Source: Bacteroidota bacterium
Lineage (GTDB): Bacteria > Bacteroidota > Bacteroidia > Chitinophagales > Chitinophagaceae
Length of the DNA: 5,074 nucleotides
Direction: 5' to 3'
Assembly: GCA_947461985.1 (NCBI GenBank)
Contig: CANHNT010000159.1
Span: forward strand, 1-5,074
Every line of letters starts with the position of its first letter. The stretch's first letter is position 1. Of this stretch, positions 1-5,074 are shown one piece after another. Below the pieces are notes generated by a model, which saw nothing but the letters and a program-made list of their open reading frames with translations, was not told where the DNA came from and searched no databases. A program made the position numbers and the translations under genes.

Positions 1-62
1 ATGAGGTATTATTTTTCAATCCATTTATTTATGTATTAAATTGCATATCTATAATTTTAATT

Positions 63-1736
63 ATGCTTAAAAATATTTATAAATATATTGCTATTGGTTT
101 TATTTCTGTAGGGTCTATCAAGGCATCAGCACAAACACCTGCTGCACAAGATTCTTATTTTGAAATAAGCAAGAACATGGAAATATTTACATCATTGTTT
201 AAAGAACTAAATACATATTATGTGGATCCTGTTCAACCGGGTAAAATGATGAAAAAAGGAATTGATGAAATGTTGAATGAGTTGGATCCTTACACAAATT
301 ATATTACAGAAGAAGATATCGAAGATTTTCGTTTTCAAACCACAGGGAAATACGGAGGCATTGGAAGTTCCCTAAGAAAAAAAGATGATTTATTAATTAT
401 AAACGAACCTTTTGAAAATAGCCCAACCATAAAAGCAGGCATAAAAGCTGGTGATATTTTATTGGAAATAGATGGAAAAAGTACCAAAGGAAAAGAAATA
501 GATGATGTGAGTAAATTTTTAAAAGGTTCTCCAAATACTACGTTAAAAGTAAAAATAAAAGATCCTCTAACAGGACTGGAAAGTAATAAAGTGATTACGA
601 GAGAAGAAATCAATTTAAGCAGTGTGCCCTATGCTGGAATGATTGGAAAAAACAATGAATTTGGTTATGTTCGTTTAACTCAATTTACAGAACGTTGTAG
701 CGGATTAATGAAAAATGCGTTAGATAGTTTGAAAAAAACAAATCCAGCCATGAAAGGAGTGGTAGTAGATTTACGATTTAACCCAGGCGGTTTGTTAGAT
801 GAAGCTATTAATATTTGTAATTTATTTATCAACGGCAATCAATTAGTAGTGTCTACTAAAGGAAAAAATGAGGAGTGGGATAAAAGTTATAAAACGGCAG
901 GAACTCCTTGGGATGAAAAAATGCCTTTAGTGGTTTTAATCAATCGAAATTCTGCATCTGCCTCCGAAATTGTATCAGGCACTATGCAAGATTTAGACAG
1001 AGGGGTGGTAATTGGACAAAAAAGTTATGGTAAGGGATTGGTACAAACTACTCGTAGTCTTCCATTTAACGCTAAACTAAAAGTAACTACTGCAAAATAC
1101 TACACACCAAGTGGTCGTTGCATTCAAGCATTGGATTATACCCACCGAAACGACGACGGAAGCGTGGGCAAAATTGCCGATTCATTGAAAACAAAATTTA
1201 AAACTAAAAATGGCAGAGATGTTTTTGATGGAGGTGGTGTAGATCCCGATATTAAATTAGAGGCTAAAGAATCATTGAAAATTATTGAAACCATTGTAAT
1301 GAAATCATATTCGTTTGATTATGCTACCCTTTATGTTTCTAAGCATCCTACAATTGCTGATGCCAATGAGTTTACACTGTCAGACAATGAATACAACGAC
1401 TTTGTAAAATGGTTAGAGGGCAAAGACATTAGCTATAAAACCAAAACAGAAGAAACCCTTTTGCAATTGAAAGAAATGGCACAAAAAGAAAATTATTATG
1501 AAGGCGTAAAACAAGATTTTGATGCTTTGCAAAAAGCGATTATGAGCGATAAAAAAGCTGATTTAATAAAAAATAAAAATGCTATTAAAAGAGCATTACA
1601 AGACGAAATCGTGACTCGTTATTATTTCTCAAAAGGACGTTTGCAAAATCAACTTAAAGAAGATGATGAAGTTGAAGAAGCCATTCAAGTATTAAATGAT
1701 AATGAGAAATACAACACAATTTTAAATAGCAAATAA
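63..1736 (+). CDS. Exported S41-family C-terminal processing (tail-specific) peptidase with PDZ domain
   Basis: A serine endopeptidase of the CtpA/Prc type, which cuts proteins near their C-terminus in the periplasm; its substrates cannot be read from sequence. Residues 1-23 are a signal peptide (Lys3, hydrophobic 8-19, ASA before Gln24). An N-terminal S41 helical region follows (about 36-95, with LDPYTNYI), then a PDZ domain (about 96-180, with AGIKAGDILLEIDG) and the catalytic domain (about 195-400). The motif SASASEI (297-303) places the nucleophile at Ser299. Lys324 in SYGKGLVQ lies 25 residues later, the same spacing as Ser430/Lys455 in E. coli Prc; Gln328 and Asp310 also fit the family. 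The YTPSGRCIQ and DGGGVDPDI blocks are typical. Residues 400-557 form a charged, mostly helical tail. The ATG at 63 is chosen because the signal peptide begins there; the frame is open to the window edge but has no earlier ATG. No strong ribosome binding site is visible. Family assignment is very secure; the exact ctp paralogue is not. Confidence 0.96.
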   Translation: MLKNIYKYIAIGFISVGSIKASAQTPAAQDSYFEISKNMEIFTSLFKELNTYYVDPVQPGKMMKKGIDEMLNELDPYTNYITEEDIEDFRFQTTGKYGGIGSSLRKKDDLLIINEPFENSPTIKAGIKAGDILLEIDGKSTKGKEIDDVSKFLKGSPNTTLKVKIKDPLTGLESNKVITREEINLSSVPYAGMIGKNNEFGYVRLTQFTERCSGLMKNALDSLKKTNPAMKGVVVDLRFNPGGLLDEAINICNLFINGNQLVVSTKGKNEEWDKSYKTAGTPWDEKMPLVVLINRNSASASEIVSGTMQDLDRGVVIGQKSYGKGLVQTTRSLPFNAKLKVTTAKYYTPSGRCIQALDYTHRNDDGSVGKIADSLKTKFKTKNGRDVFDGGGVDPDIKLEAKESLKIIETIVMKSYSFDYATLYVSKHPTIADANEFTLSDNEYNDFVKWLEGKDISYKTKTEETLLQLKEMAQKENYYEGVKQDFDALQKAIMSDKKADLIKNKNAIKRALQDEIVTRYYFSKGRLQNQLKEDDEVEEAIQVLNDNEKYNTILNSK

Positions 1737-1780
1737 TTTATAAATAAAAATATTCGATTTTACTTATTAATTTTTTGCAA

Positions 1781-1811
1781 AGTTTTTCAAAACTACTTTT
1801 TCTTTTATCTT
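1781..1811 (+). terminator. Possible weak terminator after the S41 peptidase gene
   Basis: AGTTT (1781-1785) can pair with AAACT (1790-1794) across a 4-base loop. A T-rich run (1796-1811, interrupted by C and A) follows at once. The layout is that of a rho-independent terminator 45 bp after the peptidase stop codon, but the stem is short and A/T-rich, so this is a tentative call. Confidence 0.25.
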
Positions 1812-1833
1812 ATGTTAATCTAGAAGATAAAAG
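1802..1833. repeat. Perfect 10-bp inverted repeat between two converging genes
   Basis: CTTTTATCTT (1802-1811) is the exact reverse complement of AAGATAAAAG (1824-1833), with a 12-base loop. The repeat sits between the peptidase stop (1736) and the stop of the oxidoreductase-like gene on the other strand (1878). A bidirectional transcript-end hairpin is the natural reading, but neither strand has a T-run after the stem, so it is not a canonical intrinsic terminator. It may instead protect RNA 3' ends or be a protein-binding site. The repeat itself is certain; the role is inferred. Confidence 0.6.
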
Positions 1834-1877
1834 GCCAACCTTAATTTAAACATTATTAGAACCAGGGTAAATAAATT

Positions 1878-2663
1878 TTAAATACTGCCTGTTCTGCCAC
1901 CATCCACACAAATGCTTTGACCGGTAACATAAGCAGCAGCAGGACTGGCTAAAAAGGCAGCCATGGCAGCAATTTCCTCCGCCTGTCCAAATCGGCGCAT
2001 CGGAATTTCGTGCAACATTTCAGCCTCTACTTCGCTCAACTCAGTGTTTGTTTTTTTAGATTTATTTTCAATGATAGTCGACAGGCGAACGGTTGCTGTG
2101 GCACCTGGCAAAACGTTGTTTACGGTAATGCCAAATTTTGCTACTTCGTTAGCCATTGTTTTTGCCCAAGCGGCCACCGCTGCACGAGTAGTGTTGCTCA
2201 CCCCTAAATTTGCTAATGGAATTTTTACTGAAGTAGAAATTATATTGATAATTCGACCAAAACCACTTTGTTTCATACCTTCTAAAACAGCTGTTGCTAA
2301 TATATGATTGTTGATTAAATGTAAGTTTAAAGCAGACAAGAAATCTTCATTTTTTGCATCTACAATGGGTCCTGCAGGAGGACCGCCAGTGTTGTTAACT
2401 AACACATGCACTGTATTGTTTTTTAATATTTCTGCAATGGCGTTTTTTACATTTTCATTATTTGCAAAATCAGCTACTTGGGTTTGATGCACTTGACCCA
2501 ATGAAGTATCTAAACATGCTTTTGCGTCTTGCAAACTAGCTTCATTCCGAGCCATTAAAATACAATCTGCACCCAATAATGCCATTTCTTTTGCAATGGC
2601 AAAACCAATGCCTTGTGTACTTCCACAAACCAATGCTGTTTTTCCTTTCAGAGATAAATTCAT
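1878..2663 (-). CDS. SDR-family oxidoreductase-like protein with altered catalytic tetrad
   Basis: A 261-residue Rossmann-fold protein of the short-chain dehydrogenase/reductase family, cytosolic, with usual family length. The nucleotide-binding loop is CGSTQGIG (13-20), a variant of TGxxxGIG that keeps the three glycines; NNTGGP (90-95) stands where NNAG is usual. Asn113 and Ser143 align with the catalytic Asn and Ser. The YxxxK motif is missing: 13 residues after Ser143 the sequence reads SNTTR (156-160), giving Ser for Tyr and Arg for Lys. The C-terminal half is otherwise typical, with VNNVLPG (181-187) and YVTGQSICVDGG (245-256). It resembles the subgroup described as 3-oxoacyl-ACP-reductase-like SDRs with imperfect NAD-binding and catalytic motifs, from memory and not searched. 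Whether it catalyses a redox reaction is open, so no substrate is assigned. Its ATG lies 4 bp after the stop of the beta-barrel gene, suggesting co-transcription and perhaps translational coupling. The start is supported by the short run MNLSLKGKTALV before the first strand. Confidence 0.93.
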   Translation of the reverse strand: MNLSLKGKTALVCGSTQGIGFAIAKEMALLGADCILMARNEASLQDAKACLDTSLGQVHQTQVADFANNENVKNAIAEILKNNTVHVLVNNTGGPPAGPIVDAKNEDFLSALNLHLINNHILATAVLEGMKQSGFGRIINIISTSVKIPLANLGVSNTTRAAVAAWAKTMANEVAKFGITVNNVLPGATATVRLSTIIENKSKKTNTELSEVEAEMLHEIPMRRFGQAEEIAAMAAFLASPAAAYVTGQSICVDGGRTGSI

Positions 2664-2667
2664 AAAA

Positions 2668-3336
2668 TTATTTTGTTTTAGATTTTGTTTTAGATTGATT
2701 TTCTAAATGCACACCAACTGAAATGGTAAAGAGTTTTGCTTCCATTTTGCTATAAAATTTGTAATCGGAATTAAAGAAATTGTTTGGATAATAATTTGCA
2801 CTTAAACTTATTTTGTCAATTATAATTCCTGCAAAAATGGAAGGATAAAATAGCGGTGTTTTATCACTAAAAAACTCATTGAATTTCGATTTTTTATCAC
2901 CATTGATAAAAACTTTTTCTTTATAATTGAAAACTAAATTGAAATCGGCGCCTATTTTCAATTTCAATTTTTGTTTAATTTTAATTTTTAACCCTAATGG
3001 GGCACCAATTGCATACATTCTTCTTTTTACTTTCAACGTATCGCTATATTTGTCTATCAGCCCAATATTTTTAAAATCTAAACCTGTAAACGCTCTAAAA
3101 GTATTACTGATATTATAATTAGCATGTATACCTCCATTTAAAAAAAAGGTATAACGAGGAATCGTGTTAACAGACTTACTATCATTGGTGAAGTTCGCAA
3201 ATTGTAAAATACTACCTTCTATACCTGAGCTGAGTTCTAAGGATTGAGGTTTTGCATTTTCTGATGTGCCATTTTGCGCAAATCCATTAATAGCTAATAT
3301 AAAAGATAGAAATAATAGGGTTATTTTTTTCAGCAT
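2668..3336 (-). CDS. Secreted, probable outer-membrane beta-barrel protein (hypothetical)
   Basis: A 222-residue protein with a clear signal peptide: Lys3-Lys4, a hydrophobic core at about 5-17, and cleavage likely after GFA (18-20) before Gln21. The mature part alternates polar and hydrophobic residues in many short stretches, for example YTFFLNGGIHANYNI (62-76), LGLKIKIKQKLKLKIGADF (114-132), SIFAGIIIDKISLSANYYP (166-184) and AKLFTISVGVHLE (200-212). This fits about eight or more antiparallel beta-strands of a small outer-membrane barrel of the kind common in Bacteroidota. The protein does not end in the aromatic residue usual for barrels: the last strand is followed by a lysine-rich tail, SKTKSKTK, encoded by a 12-bp tandem duplication. 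No enzymatic motif is visible and no specific function can be named. It is the first gene of a probable two-gene unit with the SDR-like gene 4 bp downstream. A porin-like, scaffold or adhesion role is possible but unsupported. Confidence 0.85.
   Translation of the reverse strand: MLKKITLLFLSFILAINGFAQNGTSENAKPQSLELSSGIEGSILQFANFTNDSKSVNTIPRYTFFLNGGIHANYNISNTFRAFTGLDFKNIGLIDKYSDTLKVKRRMYAIGAPLGLKIKIKQKLKLKIGADFNLVFNYKEKVFINGDKKSKFNEFFSDKTPLFYPSIFAGIIIDKISLSANYYPNNFFNSDYKFYSKMEAKLFTISVGVHLENQSKTKSKTK
2671..2694. repeat. 12-bp perfect tandem duplication at the 3' end of the beta-barrel gene
   Basis: TTTTGTTTTAGA occurs twice in direct succession (2671-2682 and 2683-2694). On the coding (minus) strand it gives SKTK twice, just before the stop codon. 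Being a multiple of three it keeps the frame, so copy-number change would only lengthen or shorten the basic tail. It is typical of replication slippage. Confidence 0.85.
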
Positions 3337-3354
3337 AATTTTTTTATTTAATTA

Positions 3355-3385
3355 CAAAGAAAAGCAAAATAAAATTGATTTCAAA
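3355..3385 (-). promoter_or_regulatory. Candidate Bacteroidota-type promoter for the beta-barrel/SDR pair
   Basis: On the minus strand, TTTG (plus 3382-3385) is followed after 19 bp by TTTCTTTG (plus 3355-3362). This matches the Bacteroidota -33 TTTG / -7 TAnnTTTG layout with one mismatch in the -7 box. The start codon lies 18 bp past the -7 box, so the leader would be very short. Such T-rich strings arise easily in A/T-rich DNA, so confidence is moderate. Confidence 0.4.
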
Positions 3386-3413
3386 TAATAGGGAAAAACT
3401 AAATAGTATCTTG

Positions 3414-3421
3414 TATTTTTG
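3414..3421 (+). promoter_or_regulatory. Candidate -7 promoter element for serS
   Basis: TATTTTTG is an exact match to the Bacteroidota -7 consensus TAnnTTTG, 22 bp before the serS ATG. No TTTG is found at the usual distance upstream, so only half the promoter is supported. A purine-rich AAGAAGA (3433-3439) lies a few bases before the ATG and may act as a weak ribosome binding site. The leader would be too short for a riboswitch or T-box. Confidence 0.4.
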
Positions 3422-3443
3422 TTGTTCAAAATAAGAAGATAAA

Positions 3444-4712
3444 ATGTTAAATATTCAGTTGTTAAGAAGTGATTCCGAGTTTGTGAAGAATAGATTAAAA
3501 GTGAAAAATTTTAAAGACCTAGCTTTAGTAGATTCAATATTGTTGATTGATGAAGAACGTCGAAAAATTCAATTTGAAAATGATGAATATTTATCGAAAA
3601 TAAATGTAGTCTCAAAAGAAATAGGAAAGTTGATGGCTAGTGGTAATAAAGAAGGTGCCGAAAAAATGAAACTAGATGTAGCAGGCTATAAAGAGTTTAC
3701 AAAAACATTGAGTGAAAAATTAGCCGCTTTAGAAAAACAACAACATGATGAAATGGTGTTGTTACCTAATTTGCCAGCGCAAATAGTTCCATTAGGAAAA
3801 ACGCCCGAAGAAAATGAAGTAGTAAGAATAGGGAACGATATTCCTGCTTTGTATGATGGCGCTGTTCCTCACTGGGATTTGTGTTCTAAATTAAATTTAA
3901 TCGATTTTGAATTAGGAACAAAAATTACAGGTGCAGGCTTTCCCGTTTATATTAATAAAGGGGCTCGTTTGCAACGTGGATTAATCAATTATTTTTTAGA
4001 TTTTAATACAGCAGCTGGTTATACCGAATATCAAGTGCCACACATGGTAAATGCAGACTCAGCGTATGCTACTGGGCAATTGCCAGACAAAGAAGGGCAA
4101 ATGTATCATTGCACTGTAGATAATTTTTATATGATTCCTACAGCTGAAGTACCTGTTACTAATATTTACAGAGATGTGATTGTAAAAACAGATGAGTTGC
4201 CATTGAAGTTGACCGCATTTTCTCAATGTTATCGACGTGAGGCTGGCTCTTATGGGAAAGATGTTCGTGGTTTAAATCGGCTCCATCAATTTGATAAAGT
4301 AGAAGTAGTGCAGTTTGCCTTGCCATCAAAATCGTATGACGTATTGGATGAAATGGTTTTGCATGTTGAAAAATTAATTCAAAGTATGAACATGCCTTAC
4401 CGAATTTTACGCCTTTGCGGTGGTGATATGAGTTTTGCTTCTGCATTGACCTACGATTTTGAAGTATATAGTGCAGCGCAACAACGTTGGTTAGAGGTAA
4501 GTTCGGTTTCTAATTTTGAAACGTTTCAAACGAACCGTGCAAAAGTTCGATACAAAGATGAAAACGGAAAAACACAATTAGTGCATTCACTCAATGGTTC
4601 ATCGTTAGCATTACCCCGAATTATGGCTTGCTTGTTAGAAAACAACCAAACAGCTGATGGTATAAAAATTCCTGAGGTATTGGTTCCTTATGTTGGATTT
4701 GAGGTGATATAA
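3444..4712 (+). CDS. serS: Serine--tRNA ligase (seryl-tRNA synthetase)
   Basis: A cytosolic class II aminoacyl-tRNA synthetase that activates serine with ATP and loads it onto tRNA-Ser (and onto tRNA-Sec where present). At 422 residues it has normal full length. Residues 1-110 form the N-terminal domain, with MLNIQLLRSD at the start and the two long helices (about 30-100) of the coiled-coil arm that grips the tRNA long variable arm. The class II core follows. Motif 1 spans about 170-200 and ends in the proline of VPHMVN. The serine-binding TAE is at 233-235. Motif 2 holds YRREAGSYGKDVRGLNRLHQFDK pieces, with Arg264, Glu266 and the RGLNRLHQF loop (275-283). EVSSVSN is at 351-357. Motif 3 is NGSSLALPR (384-392), with Arg392 as the ATP-binding arginine. 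All key blocks are intact. The ATG at 3444 gives the standard N-terminus. It is transcribed divergently from the beta-barrel/SDR pair, and the next gene begins 68 bp downstream on the same strand. Confidence 0.98.
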   Translation: MLNIQLLRSDSEFVKNRLKVKNFKDLALVDSILLIDEERRKIQFENDEYLSKINVVSKEIGKLMASGNKEGAEKMKLDVAGYKEFTKTLSEKLAALEKQQHDEMVLLPNLPAQIVPLGKTPEENEVVRIGNDIPALYDGAVPHWDLCSKLNLIDFELGTKITGAGFPVYINKGARLQRGLINYFLDFNTAAGYTEYQVPHMVNADSAYATGQLPDKEGQMYHCTVDNFYMIPTAEVPVTNIYRDVIVKTDELPLKLTAFSQCYRREAGSYGKDVRGLNRLHQFDKVEVVQFALPSKSYDVLDEMVLHVEKLIQSMNMPYRILRLCGGDMSFASALTYDFEVYSAAQQRWLEVSSVSNFETFQTNRAKVRYKDENGKTQLVHSLNGSSLALPRIMACLLENNQTADGIKIPEVLVPYVGFEVI

Positions 4713-4727
4713 TTTTGAGTTTCTTGG

Positions 4728-4763
4728 TCATTTTGCAGAATGATATTAAAGTCAAAAATTGAC
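4728..4763. repeat. Two small inverted repeats in the serS-VOC gap
   Basis: TCATT (4728-4732) pairs with AATGA (4739-4743) over a 6-base loop, and GTCAA (4751-4755) pairs with TTGAC (4759-4763) over AAA. Both are 5-bp stems without a T-run behind them, so neither is a convincing terminator. They may be chance in A/T-rich DNA. No clear TAnnTTTG promoter is seen in the 68-bp gap, so the downstream gene may be read through from serS. Confidence 0.3.
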
Positions 4764-4780
4764 ATAAAAATTTAAGAATT

Positions 4781-5074
4781 ATGCTTACAGACATTTGTCC
4801 AAAATTACCAATGCGTGACAAATCTTTGACGAAAGAATTTTATACGAACTATTTAGATTTTATTTTAATTGGAGAATATGATGAATATTTAATAGTTGGT
4901 AAAGACAAAATAGAAATTCATTTTTTTGATTTTAAGAAACTTGATCCAAAAGAAAACTATGGACAAGTTTATATTAGAACAAACAATATTGACAAACTTT
5001 ATCAATCATTACTTGATAATAAAATAAGTATTCACCCCAATGGACAATTAGAAATAAAACCATGGGGACAAAAG
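4781..5074 (+). CDS. VOC-family protein (glyoxalase/bleomycin resistance-like), 3' end outside window
   Basis: The first 98 codons of a small vicinal-oxygen-chelate fold protein, cut by the window edge with no stop codon. The N-terminus ICPKLPMRDKSLTKEFYTNY (5-24) is the beta-alpha start of a VOC module, followed by YLIVGKDKIEIHFFDF (36-51), DPKENYGQVYIRTNNIDKLY (55-74) and HPNG...KPWGQK (85-98). This pattern is typical of the bleomycin resistance protein-like subgroup, usually about 115-125 residues, so some 20 residues should be missing. Proteins of this type are often dimers that bind or sequester small molecules. The label comes from the fold, and drug resistance should not be assumed. 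The ATG is the first after an in-frame TGA at 4760-4762; AAGAA just before it is at best a weak ribosome binding site. It follows serS on the same strand but has no known functional link to it. Confidence 0.85.
   Translation, partial: MLTDICPKLPMRDKSLTKEFYTNYLDFILIGEYDEYLIVGKDKIEIHFFDFKKLDPKENYGQVYIRTNNIDKLYQSLLDNKISIHPNGQLEIKPWGQK

Noticed and set aside
1..39. A short frame, 13 codons including the stop, reading MRYYFSIHLFMY and ending in TAA, possibly the 3' end of a gene upstream of the window.
   Set aside because: Too little sequence to tell a gene end from chance; the ATG at base 1 is probably a coincidence of the cut.
3..62. The peptidase frame stays open to the left edge, which could mean an earlier start.
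   Set aside because: No in-frame ATG is present, and the signal peptide starting at 63 is complete and well formed.
1963..2307. Open frames on the plus strand opposite the SDR-like gene.
   Set aside because: They lie wholly inside a well-supported gene on the other strand, with no recognisable domain.
4159..4446. Minus-strand open frame inside serS.
   Set aside because: It is a shadow of the conserved serS core, with no start signal or recognisable fold.
4728..4735. TCATTTTG as a possible -7 promoter element for the VOC gene.
   Set aside because: One mismatch to TAnnTTTG and no TTTG at 19-21 bp upstream; not strong enough to list as a feature.
4621..4821. Minus-strand open frame across the serS end and the start of the VOC gene.
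   Set aside because: It overlaps two coding regions with clear homology on the plus strand and shows no protein-like features.

Overview
The window looks like an ordinary chromosomal stretch of a low-G+C member of the Bacteroidota. Three things point there. The S41 protease, serine tRNA ligase and VOC protein have a Bacteroidota-like look. Promoter-like TAnnTTTG / TTTG elements can be seen, while strong Shine-Dalgarno sequences are missing. The DNA is A/T-rich by eye, about one third G+C, not counted. The genus cannot be told from this window; a Chitinophagales/Sphingobacteriales-like lineage is only a guess.

Layout, left to right. Bases 63-1736 (+) encode a complete exported C-terminal processing protease (S41 family, PDZ domain, intact Ser299/Lys324/Gln328). 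A 141-bp gap between converging genes (1737-1877) holds a weak hairpin with a T-rich run and a perfect 10-bp inverted repeat. On the minus strand, a small secreted, probably outer-membrane beta-barrel protein (3336-2668) is followed after only 4 bp by a short-chain dehydrogenase/reductase-like protein (2663-1878); the two probably form one transcript. A 107-bp divergent intergenic region (3337-3443) carries candidate promoters for that pair and for serS. serS (3444-4712, +) is a complete class II seryl-tRNA synthetase. After a 68-bp gap, the first 98 codons of a VOC-fold (glyoxalase/bleomycin resistance-like) protein run off the right edge (4781-5074).

The genes share no obvious pathway: periplasmic proteolysis, an envelope protein, an oxidoreductase-like protein, translation, and a small-molecule-binding fold. 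I found no mobile element, CRISPR array, RNA gene or defence system, and no evidence of a new multi-gene system. The points most worth a second look are the SDR, whose catalytic Tyr and Lys are replaced by Ser and Arg, the lysine-rich tail of the beta-barrel protein made by a 12-bp tandem duplication, and the palindrome between the converging genes. No stretch over 300 bp lacks a gene.
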